From assembly GCA_913057765.1 (NCBI GenBank), contig CAJXPH010000112.1, positions 1-8,579 on the forward strand: a DNA stretch of 8,579 nt, written 5' to 3'. This DNA is from an uncultured Campylobacteraceae bacterium. GTDB lineage: Bacteria > Campylobacterota > Campylobacteria > Campylobacterales > Arcobacteraceae. The stretch's first letter is position 1. Each line of letters begins with the position of its first letter. The notes beneath the pieces were generated by a model. It saw only the letters and a program-made list of their open reading frames with translations. It was not told the DNA's origin and made no database searches. A program made the translations under genes and the position numbers. This document shows, one piece after another, positions 1-5,154 of this stretch.

Positions 1-48
1 CGAGATCCTCTCTGGTCTCGTGGGCTCGGAGATGTGTATAAGAGACAG
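1..48 (+). other. Untrimmed Illumina Nextera adapter (non-genomic)
   Basis: Bases 30-48 are the 19-base Tn5 mosaic end AGATGTGTATAAGAGACAG. Bases 15-29 (GTCTCGTGGGCTCGG) are the rest of the Nextera read-2 transposase adapter. Bases 1-6 (CGAGAT) are the end of the P7 flow-cell primer. The eight bases between, 7-14 (CCTCTCTG), sit exactly where the i7 index belongs and are the reverse complement of CAGAGAGG, which I recall as Nextera index N708. The order P7 end, index, adapter, insert is that of a library molecule. The stretch is therefore a sequencing artefact, not organismal DNA or a transposon. Genomic sequence begins at 49. Confidence 0.97.
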
Positions 49-112
49 AATTTATTGTTTGTGAAAATAATGTATTTGAAACTAATAATAAATATAATAA
101 AAACTTATGCAT
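49..112 (-). CDS. N-terminal fragment of an exported protein, truncated by contig end
   Basis: An ATG at 112..110 opens a frame that runs without a stop through 21 codons to base 50, where the adapter begins. The translation starts MHKFLLYLLLVSNTLFSQ: one Lys, a hydrophobic core of about nine residues, then a polar region, which is a typical Sec signal peptide. Cleavage is plausible near the Ser-Gln around residues 17-18. An AGGA Shine-Dalgarno sequence lies at 122..119 with 6-base spacing, and an extended -10 box lies just upstream. These make it a real gene start despite its length. The mature protein is missing, so its function cannot be told. Any translation continued into 1-48 would be false because that is adapter. 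Confidence 0.72.
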
Positions 113-139
113 AATTCATCCTATGGTGTTTATAGTGGG

Positions 140-147
140 ATTATACA
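140..147 (-). promoter_or_regulatory. Extended -10 promoter for the truncated exported-protein gene
   Basis: On the minus strand this reads TGTATAAT: a perfect TATAAT at 145..140 with an upstream TG. Transcription would start near 133, giving a leader of about 20 bases that holds the AGGA ribosome binding site (122..119) before the ATG at 112. No clear -35 box is seen, which is normal for sigma-70 promoters in Campylobacterota. Confidence 0.6.
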
Positions 148-180
148 AAAAAATATTAAAAATTAGTATAAAAAGAATTA

Positions 181-282
181 TTACTTAAATTTATCTTCTG
201 TTTTTTTAGAAAGGTATGCAAGAAATATCACTACAATAGCAATAACAGTAAAGCTGATTATCTCGTTTTGAAAAGTTTCCAT
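181..282 (-). CDS. 33-residue single-span membrane protein
   Basis: A short frame starts at ATG 282..280 and ends at TAA 183..181. It encodes 33 residues: a polar amphipathic start (METFQNEIIS), a hydrophobic span at about residues 9-24 (including FTVIAIVVIFLAYL), and a strongly charged tail (SKKTEDKFK). The positive tail next to the span predicts the N-terminus outside and the C-terminus in the cytoplasm. On the minus strand AGAGAC lies 4-9 bases before the ATG and could act as a weak ribosome binding site. The layout is that of small accessory subunits of transporters, oxidases or symporters, but I do not recognise the family. It lies 68 bases upstream of the truncated exported-protein gene on the same strand; that gene has its own promoter. 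Confidence 0.6.
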   Translation of the reverse strand: METFQNEIISFTVIAIVVIFLAYLSKKTEDKFK

Positions 283-310
283 AATGTCTCTTTTTATTTT
301 AATATTTTGT

Positions 311-340
311 ATTCTATTAAAAAAAGCTATAATTATGCAA
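311..340 (-). promoter_or_regulatory. Candidate promoter for the 33-residue membrane protein gene
   Basis: On the minus strand TTGCAT (340..335) and TAGAAT (316..311) are separated by 18 bases. Transcription would start near 304, about 20 bases before the ATG at 282. It overlaps the divergent cupin promoter, so the two genes may compete or be co-regulated. The match is only moderate in very AT-rich DNA. Confidence 0.3.
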
Positions 341-353
341 TTTTTTTAAAGGA
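326..353 (+). promoter_or_regulatory. -10 box and ribosome binding site of the cupin gene
   Basis: GCTATAAT at 326-333 contains a perfect TATAAT (328-333). AAAGGA at 348-353 is a good Shine-Dalgarno sequence, 5 bases before the ATG at 359. The leader would be only about 20 bases. No convincing -35 box is present. Confidence 0.6.
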
Positions 354-358
354 TAAGT

Positions 359-706
359 ATGTATTGTAAAAATTCAGGAGATTTTGAAACAAATGAAATC
401 CCAAAAACTGTAAATGCAAATATTGCAGTCTTAACGCCGAGTGATGATAAAGATTTTATAGTAAGAAAAGTTTGTTTAGAAAAAGATGGTTCAATGCCAA
501 ATCACACAAATGAAATACAACATCAACAATATGTTTTAAAAGGCGAAGCTAAAGTTGTCATTGGTGATGAAGAGTATCATGCAAAGCAGGGTGATTTTTT
601 ATATATTCCAGCGGGAGTTGCACATTATTATTCCGCATGTTATAACAGTGAGTATGAGTTTTTATGTATGATTACTACAAAAGAGGATGAAATTAAACTA
701 GTTTAG
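359..706 (+). CDS. Small single-domain cupin protein
   Basis: A 115-residue protein made almost entirely of one cupin beta-barrel. Cupin motif 1 is visible around residues 44-62 (G44, H49, then QYVLKG ending at G62). Motif 2 is at 78-89 (GDFLYIPAGVAH, with PAG 84-86 and H89). In typical members motif 1 carries His-x-His and a Glu. Here the second His position is Asn51 and the Glu position is Gln54, with another His at 55, so metal binding may be altered or use H49, H55 and H89. Small cupins can be sugar or organic-acid binding proteins, isomerases, dioxygenases or sensors, and the substrate is unknown. The gene has its own promoter and ribosome binding site and converges on the LysR gene with a 9-base overlap of coding ends. 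Its closeness to the dehydratase/dehalogenase operon is suggestive only. Confidence 0.85.
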   Translation: MYCKNSGDFETNEIPKTVNANIAVLTPSDDKDFIVRKVCLEKDGSMPNHTNEIQHQQYVLKGEAKVVIGDEEYHAKQGDFLYIPAGVAHYYSACYNSEYEFLCMITTKEDEIKLV

Positions 707-1540
707 TTTCATTTTTTTTAAGTAATTACTTATCATTGGAATATAATCTTTTCTACAAATTAGGTGTGTTTCTAAGTCGCAATTTATTTTTTGAAATTTA
801 TGTAGCTTTAAATCTTCAGCATATCCATATTTATCAATAATTACTTTTGATAAAAATGCTTTGCCCATTCCTGATTTAACACAACCTAACATTACTTCAT
901 AGTTTTCAATAATAATTGTTTCAAAATCTATATTCTTTTCTTCTTTCATATAATTTTCTAGGTATTTATAGTGGGTACTATTAGGTCTATATCCTATTAA
1001 ACAATTTTTACTTTTTTTTATTTTTGATTCAACCATATATAAATCATCATCAAATTTATTTAAAACTAATATATCTTTATGTTTTGGATCACCTGTTACA
1101 AAAGCAATATCTATTTTATAATCTAATAAAGAGTTTAGAACATTAGGTGTTCCATTTGTAAAAAGTTCTAATTCCATATTAGGAAATTTCTTATTTAACT
1201 TTTCCATAAAAGGAAGAAGTCTTATAGCTGCATTTGCTTGTGATGTCCCAATTTTAAGTATATCTTGGTGAGAGATGTTTCTCATTTGGAGTTGTGCTTC
1301 TTCGACTTTTTTTACAATATCTAAAGCATAAGGATAGAGTTTACTCCCTTCTTTAGTAAGAATAACTCCTTTGGGAATTCTATGAAATAAAAGGTATCCT
1401 AAAACTTTTTCTAATTGCTTAATTCTAAGAGTTACATTTGATTGAGTAAAGCCTAAAGCATTGGCTCCTAAAGAGATACTTTTTTGATTTGCAACTGCAA
1501 CAAAAACTTTTAAAAGTGTTGAATCCATATTACTATCCAT
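698..1540 (-). CDS. LysR-type transcriptional regulator
   Basis: A 280-residue LysR-family protein, slightly short for the family (about 290-310). Residues 8-66 are the winged helix-turn-helix, with the usual pattern S-x-S...A-x-x-L...TQSNVTLRIKQLE...LG-x-L-x-FHR. Residues 93-280 form the periplasmic-binding-protein-like effector domain, starting LKIGTS. It is divergent from the dehydratase/dehalogenase operon, the classic LysR arrangement, so it probably controls that operon in response to its substrate or product. Start choice is uncertain. ATG at 1540 gives MDSNMDS with no clear Shine-Dalgarno, while the in-frame ATG at 1528 has GGAT about 7-10 bases upstream. The 3' end overlaps the convergent cupin gene by 9 bases, leaving no room for a terminator between them. 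Confidence 0.93.
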   Translation of the reverse strand: MDSNMDSTLLKVFVAVANQKSISLGANALGFTQSNVTLRIKQLEKVLGYLLFHRIPKGVILTKEGSKLYPYALDIVKKVEEAQLQMRNISHQDILKIGTSQANAAIRLLPFMEKLNKKFPNMELELFTNGTPNVLNSLLDYKIDIAFVTGDPKHKDILVLNKFDDDLYMVESKIKKSKNCLIGYRPNSTHYKYLENYMKEEKNIDFETIIIENYEVMLGCVKSGMGKAFLSKVIIDKYGYAEDLKLHKFQKINCDLETHLICRKDYIPMISNYLKKMKLN

Positions 1541-1551
1541 TATGCTTTATA

Positions 1552-1582
1552 TTAGTATGTATTATTTGACATAATACACTAA
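1552..1582. promoter_or_regulatory. Inverted repeat, likely LysR operator
   Basis: TGTATTAT (1558-1565) and ATAATACA (1571-1578) are perfect 8-base inverted arms around a 5-base spacer, TTGAC. Outside them TTAG (1552-1555) and CTAA (1579-1582) are again complementary, with a 2-base bulge on the left. The centre fits the T-N11-A rule for LysR boxes (T1562, A1574). The site sits in the 93-base gap between the divergent lysR and dehydratase genes and covers the -35 box of the latter. It also contains a TGTATTAT on the minus strand (1578..1571) that could be the regulator's own extended -10, which would allow autoregulation. Confidence 0.7.
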
Positions 1583-1595
1583 ATAGGATTATAAT
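1566..1595 (+). promoter_or_regulatory. Promoter of the dehydratase/dehalogenase operon
   Basis: TTGACA (1566-1571) and TATAAT (1590-1595), both perfect consensus, are separated by 18 bases. Transcription would start near 1602. The -35 box lies in the centre of the inverted repeat 1552-1582, so a bound regulator would sit directly on it. A full -35 box is uncommon in this group of bacteria and suggests a strong promoter held down by a repressor-like bound state. Confidence 0.65.
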
Positions 1596-1622
1596 TCAAA
1601 AAATCTTTAACAAAAAAGTTAA

Positions 1623-1628
1623 GAGGAG
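1623..1628 (+). promoter_or_regulatory. Ribosome binding site of the dehydratase large subunit
   Basis: GAGGAG ends 5 bases before the ATG at 1634. It is the strongest Shine-Dalgarno sequence in the window and fixes the start of the operon's first gene. Confidence 0.75.
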
Positions 1629-1633
1629 CAAAT

Positions 1634-2887
1634 ATGCATGCAATAGAGAAACTACTTGCTAAAAAAGCTGGAAGAAGTTTTGTAAGTACGAATGAGATTA
1701 TAAATTGTGAAGTAGACATGGCTGGAATAAATGATCTGTATTTACAAACAATTAAATCATTTTTTGAAATGGGAGCAGAAAAAGTTTATGATCCTTCAAA
1801 AGTAATTATGTTTTTAGATCACTATGCTCCTGCTTCGACTATACAACAAGCACAAAATCAAAAAGAATTTAGAGAATTTTGTTGGGATCAAGGTATTGAA
1901 CTACTTATGGATATAGACCAGGGTGTATGTCATCAAGTATTAGCTGATAAAGGATTAGCATATCCTGGAGAAATTGTTGTAATAACTGATTCACATACTA
2001 CAACTCACGGCGCATTTGGCGCATTTGGAACAGGAGTAGGAGCAACAGATTGTGCAATTATTCTTGCAACTGGAAAACTATGGTTTAGAGTTCCTGAAAT
2101 AGTAAAAATTAATTTTGATGGTGTTCCATCAAAAGGAGTTTATGCAAAAGATATGATTCTTCATGCAATAGGTGAACTTGGAGCTGACTTCGCAGTATAT
2201 AAAGCAGTTGAGTTTTCAGGAAGTGCATTAAAGCATTTAAGCATTTCTGAGCGAATGGCGATGTGTAATATGAGTACAGAAATGGGTGCAAAAACTTCTT
2301 ATATTCAACCTGATGAAATTACAATGGAGTTTTTAGAAAAAAAAGTAACTAAAGATTATGAGATATATTATACAGATGATGATTTTAAATATGAAGAAGA
2401 AGTTACATTTGATATATCAAACTTAAAACCACAAGTTTCAGCTCCATTTAGTGTAGATAATGTTTTTGATGTAGATAAATTTATTGGTCAAGAAATAGAT
2501 CAAGCCTATTTAGGGTCTTGTACTGGAGGTCGTGCTGATGATATTGCAATTGCAGCAGCTATTTTAAAAGATAAAAAAGTAGCTCCAAGAACAAGATTTG
2601 TAATAGTTCCCGCTTCTAAAGGGGTGTTCTTAGAGGCTATGAATAATGGAGATGTCCAAACTTTAGTTACTGCAGGTGCAACCTTTGTAACTCCTGGTTG
2701 TGCGGCTTGTTTAGGCACACATGAAGGTATGTTAGCATCAGGGGAGAGATGTATTACAACTACAAATAGAAACTTTCCTGGACGAATGGGACATACTACT
2801 GCACAAATATTTTTAGGTTCGCCTGCAGCTGTTGCAGCAGCAGCTTTAGAAGGTAAAATTGTTGACCCTTCTTTATATACAAACTAA
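1634..2887 (+). CDS. Aconitase/3-isopropylmalate dehydratase family, large subunit
   Basis: A 417-residue catalytic subunit of the LeuC/homoaconitase type (short form, about 420 residues). It would dehydrate and rehydrate a 2- or 3-hydroxy di/tricarboxylic acid using a [4Fe-4S] cluster. The cluster ligands are C296 (LGSCTGGR), C356 and C359 (GCAACLG). Other family blocks are DH at 62-63, DSHTTTHGAFG at 119-129, TGKLWFRVPE at 146-155 and NRNFPGRMG at 378-386. In most LeuC proteins the last pair reads CGPC; here it is CAAC. The small subunit gene follows after 9 bases. No leuA or leuB is adjacent, and the partner is a dehalogenase-like hydrolase, so a specialised substrate (for example a methylmalate, citramalate or homocitrate-like acid) is more likely than isopropylmalate. 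The exact substrate cannot be read from sequence. Expression is probably controlled by the divergent LysR regulator. Confidence 0.9.
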   Translation: MHAIEKLLAKKAGRSFVSTNEIINCEVDMAGINDLYLQTIKSFFEMGAEKVYDPSKVIMFLDHYAPASTIQQAQNQKEFREFCWDQGIELLMDIDQGVCHQVLADKGLAYPGEIVVITDSHTTTHGAFGAFGTGVGATDCAIILATGKLWFRVPEIVKINFDGVPSKGVYAKDMILHAIGELGADFAVYKAVEFSGSALKHLSISERMAMCNMSTEMGAKTSYIQPDEITMEFLEKKVTKDYEIYYTDDDFKYEEEVTFDISNLKPQVSAPFSVDNVFDVDKFIGQEIDQAYLGSCTGGRADDIAIAAAILKDKKVAPRTRFVIVPASKGVFLEAMNNGDVQTLVTAGATFVTPGCAACLGTHEGMLASGERCITTTNRNFPGRMGHTTAQIFLGSPAAVAAAALEGKIVDPSLYTN

Positions 2888-2896
2888 GGATAAAAA

Positions 2897-3400
2897 ATGA
2901 AAAAAATATTAAATGGAAAAGTATTTCTTTTTGGGAATAATATAGATACTGACCAAATTTATCCAGGTAGGTTTGTAGAGTATACAAAAATTGAAGACGT
3001 TGCTAAATATGCAATGTTTGGCGCTGATGAAAATTTTACTAAAAATATAAATAATGGAGATATTTTAGTTGCTGGTACTAATTTTGGATGTGGTTCAAGT
3101 AGAGAACATGCAGCAATTACATTAAAAGCGGTGGGAGTATCTGTAATAGTTGCTGAATCTTTTGGTAGAATATTTTATAGAAATGCTATTAATCTTGGTT
3201 TGGCAGTAGTTATTTGTCCTAATATTTCTAAATTAGTTAAAGATAGTGAAAATGTTCAAGTTGATTTAGAAAAAGGTACTGTTTCTAAAGATAATATGCA
3301 AATAGCAGAAGTAGAACCAATGTCTGACTATGTATTAAATATATTGGAACATGGCGGGATTAAAGAGCTTGTAAAAAAGCAATTAAAGGCTAATAAATGA
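2897..3400 (+). CDS. Aconitase/3-isopropylmalate dehydratase family, small subunit
   Basis: A 167-residue swivel-domain subunit (LeuD type) that completes the active site of the preceding large subunit. The substrate-binding block GCGSSREHA is at residues 64-72, and the N-terminal NNIDTDQIYPGRF block is at 14-26. In this family the loop after the Pro-x-Arg reads YLVY-like in isopropylmalate isomerases and YLRT in homoaconitases. Here it is F26-V27-E28-Y29, with an acidic residue in the position that decides specificity, which matches neither. The ribosome binding site AAGGA (2886-2890) overlaps the stop codon of the large subunit and lies 6 bases before ATG, so the two genes are co-translated. 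The gene ends in ATGA, overlapping the start of the hydrolase. Confidence 0.9.
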   Translation: MKKILNGKVFLFGNNIDTDQIYPGRFVEYTKIEDVAKYAMFGADENFTKNINNGDILVAGTNFGCGSSREHAAITLKAVGVSVIVAESFGRIFYRNAINLGLAVVICPNISKLVKDSENVQVDLEKGTVSKDNMQIAEVEPMSDYVLNILEHGGIKELVKKQLKANK

Positions 3401-4311
3401 TTGCAAAAAAGTATTTTCCAGATTTTGAACAAAAGATGATAAAAGTCGAAGATGATATTGAAATTAATACTTTTGTAGGAGGAAAGGGCAATGAAGTTAT
3501 ATTACTTCTTCATGGACATCCAGAAAGTTATCTTATTTGGAGAGGTATCGCTTCCCAATTAGCTCAAAATTATACTGTTGTACTTACAGATCTCAGAGGA
3601 TATGGAGATAGTTCTAAACCTGAAGGATTAGAAGATCATTCTAATTATTCAAAAAGAGTTATGGCTCAAGATCAAGTTACTCTTATGCAAAAACTAAGCT
3701 TTGATAAATTTCATATAGTTTCACATGATAGAGGTTCAAGAGTTGCACATAGATTAATACTTGATCATAAAGAAAAAGTAAAAACTTGTTGTATGATGGA
3801 TATTCTTCCTACCTATGATATGTACGAACAAACAAATAGAGAGTTTGCTACAAAATATTGGCATTGGTTTTTTTATATTCAACCAAAACCATTTCCTGAG
3901 ACTTTTCTAGGTTCAGACCCAGATTATTTTATTAGAAGAAATCTATTAAATAAAGCGACCGGTGATGCAGTCAAAGAAATGTTCCCAGAAGATGTATTGA
4001 AAGAGTATATTAGACATTATTCAAATCCTGCATGTGTTCATGCAATTTCTGAAGATTATAGAGCTTCCAATACTATTGATTTAGAACATGATGAGATAGA
4101 TAGAAATAAAACTATAGATACTCCTCTTTTAGTTTTATGGGGAGCAAATGCAGTTGTTGGAAATATATGGAATGTTCTTGAAGGTTGGCAAAAGTTTGCT
4201 TCAAATGTTTCTGGTTTTGGTATTCCTGATTGTGGTCATTTTGTTCCTGAAGAACAGCCCAAAATTGTACTTGAATCTTTACTTGAGTTTCTTGAGAAAA
4301 ATAAAAAATAA
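3397..4311 (+). CDS. Alpha/beta hydrolase, fluoroacetate/haloacetate dehalogenase type
   Basis: A 304-residue alpha/beta hydrolase that resembles fluoroacetate dehalogenases (haloacetate to glycolate plus halide) along its whole length. The expected residues are all present: nucleophile D111 in HDRGSR, carboxylate-binding R112 and R115, acid D135, halide-pocket H156, W157 and Y221, and catalytic H281 in CGHFVPEE. Other family blocks are HGHPE (39-43), DLRGYGDSSKP (65-75), KYWHWFF (153-159) and DLEHDE (228-233). One pocket difference: the oxyanion loop reads HGHPE where known enzymes have HGFPQ or HGYPQ. It is probably cytoplasmic, as there is no signal peptide. The start overlaps the previous stop by 4 bases (ATGA), with AAAGG at 3385-3389, so translation is coupled to the dehydratase. 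An epoxide hydrolase or a non-halogenated ester substrate cannot be excluded, but conservation of the halide pocket favours C-halogen cleavage. Confidence 0.88.
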   Translation: MIAKKYFPDFEQKMIKVEDDIEINTFVGGKGNEVILLLHGHPESYLIWRGIASQLAQNYTVVLTDLRGYGDSSKPEGLEDHSNYSKRVMAQDQVTLMQKLSFDKFHIVSHDRGSRVAHRLILDHKEKVKTCCMMDILPTYDMYEQTNREFATKYWHWFFYIQPKPFPETFLGSDPDYFIRRNLLNKATGDAVKEMFPEDVLKEYIRHYSNPACVHAISEDYRASNTIDLEHDEIDRNKTIDTPLLVLWGANAVVGNIWNVLEGWQKFASNVSGFGIPDCGHFVPEEQPKIVLESLLEFLEKNKK

Positions 4312-4346
4312 AAAAAATTATATTTTTAAAGACATGATCTATTACG
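4312..4346. other. Short convergent intergenic gap without a clear terminator
   Basis: Thirty-five bases separate the ends of the dehalogenase and fliP genes. They contain A and T runs (4312-4330) that could form only a weak A/T-only pairing, with no GC-rich stem on either strand. I see no convincing intrinsic terminator. Confidence 0.4.
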
Positions 4347-5081
4347 TCACTTAAAGGACTGGGCCAGATTTCCTATAATTAGAGCCCATCCATCAATTAC
4401 AATAAAGAATATAATTTTTATAGGTAAGGATATCATAACAGGTGGTAGCATCATCATTCCTAAGGACATAAGTATGGAAGCTACAATAATATCAATAACT
4501 AGGAAAGGTAAGAATATTAAAAATCCTATTTCAAAAGCTGTTTTTAATTCACTTACAATGAATGCTGGCATTAATAAAGTTAAAGGAACATCATCAATAT
4601 TTTTTGGATTTTCTTCTTTTTTAATTCTATAGAATAGGGCTAAATCTTTTTCCCTAGTATTTTTTATCATAAATTCTTTAAAAGGCTTTACCCCTCGTTC
4701 AAAAGCTAATTCATAACCAATTGTTTCTTCCATGTATGGTTTAACACCAGTTTCCCATGATTTTACTGCATATGGTTCCATAATAAAAATTGTTAATATA
4801 AGTGAAAGTGAAATAACGATTTGATTTGGAGGTGTTTGTTGTAATCCTAAGGCTTGTCTAAGAAGAGAAAACACAATCATTAGTCTTGTAAAACTTGTTA
4901 CCATTAAAAGTAAAGTAGGGGCAAGTACAAGTAATGCTAAGATTAAAGCGATATTAATTGTTTTTACAAATTGTGCAGGTTCTTCAAGTGCTGATACTGA
5001 TAAGTTAATTATAGGTGCAGAAGCTTCTTCTTGTGCAAATAAAGAGATAGAAAAAATTAATAAACTAATAAGTAGTTTCAA
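4347..5081 (-). CDS. fliP: Flagellar type III export gate protein FliP
   Basis: A 244-residue inner-membrane subunit of the FliPQR export gate of the flagellar secretion system. It has a cleavable signal peptide (residues 1-16, cut after SLFA), as known for FliP, then four membrane spans at about 43-63, 85-101, 180-205 and 218-240. Family signatures are the TSFTRLMIV...LRQALGLQQTPPNQ block (62-86) and the PAFIVSELKTAFEIGF block (172-187), followed by MSLGMMMLPPVMISLP (205-220). The start is TTG at 5081..5079. An in-frame TGA lies 12 bases upstream and the next ATG is codon 60, so TTG is the only start that keeps the signal peptide. GAGGA at 5092..5088 is 6 bases away. It lies 73 bases downstream of mrdA on the same strand and is convergent with the dehalogenase gene. 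Confidence 0.96.
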   Translation of the reverse strand: MKLLISLLIFSISLFAQEEASAPIINLSVSALEEPAQFVKTINIALILALLVLAPTLLLMVTSFTRLMIVFSLLRQALGLQQTPPNQIVISLSLILTIFIMEPYAVKSWETGVKPYMEETIGYELAFERGVKPFKEFMIKNTREKDLALFYRIKKEENPKNIDDVPLTLLMPAFIVSELKTAFEIGFLIFLPFLVIDIIVASILMSLGMMMLPPVMISLPIKIIFFIVIDGWALIIGNLAQSFK

Positions 5082-5087
5082 GCATGA

Positions 5088-5114
5088 TCCTCAAATAAAT
5101 TAGCAGTTATAATA
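5088..5114 (-). promoter_or_regulatory. Possible -10 box and ribosome binding site of fliP
   Basis: In the 73-base gap between mrdA and fliP, TATTAT (5114..5109) could be a -10 box giving a start near 5102. GAGGA (5092..5088) is a good Shine-Dalgarno sequence 6 bases before the TTG start. The ribosome binding site is convincing; the promoter is weak, and read-through from mrdA is equally possible. An ATG at 5085..5083 is out of frame and too close to the GAGGA to compete well. Confidence 0.4.
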
Positions 5115-5154
5115 TCTAAAATACTATTAAATCTAAAGAAATTGTATTTTCCAG

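Noticed and set aside
30..48. Mosaic end of a natural Tn5-like transposon
   Set aside because: It is contiguous with the Nextera read-2 adapter, an index-length tag and the P7 tail, so it comes from library preparation.
1606..1623. Small hairpin (TTAAC, A6 loop, GTTAA) in the leader of the dehydratase operon
   Set aside because: A 5-6 pair A/T-rich stem is too weak to count as a riboswitch or attenuator, and there is no leader peptide or U-run.
2109..2987. Minus-strand open frames of 60-70 codons inside the dehydratase genes (2109-2291, 2506-2718, 2796-2987)
   Set aside because: They lie antisense to strongly conserved family blocks and give low-complexity translations with no recognisable domain.
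1634..3400. The genuine leucine-biosynthesis genes leuC and leuD
   Set aside because: The family match is clear, but no leuA or leuB is adjacent, the specificity loop is atypical and the operon partner is a dehalogenase-type hydrolase under a LysR regulator. I therefore gave no gene symbols, though a primary role in leucine synthesis is not fully excluded.
4298..4331. A/T-rich stretch as an intrinsic terminator between the convergent dehalogenase and fliP genes
   Set aside because: There is no GC-containing stem; only homopolymer A and T runs pair, which is expected by chance at this base composition.
4148..4354. Plus-strand 68-codon frame overlapping the end of the hydrolase gene
   Set aside because: It is frame-shifted within the conserved catalytic-His region of the hydrolase and encodes only compositionally biased sequence.
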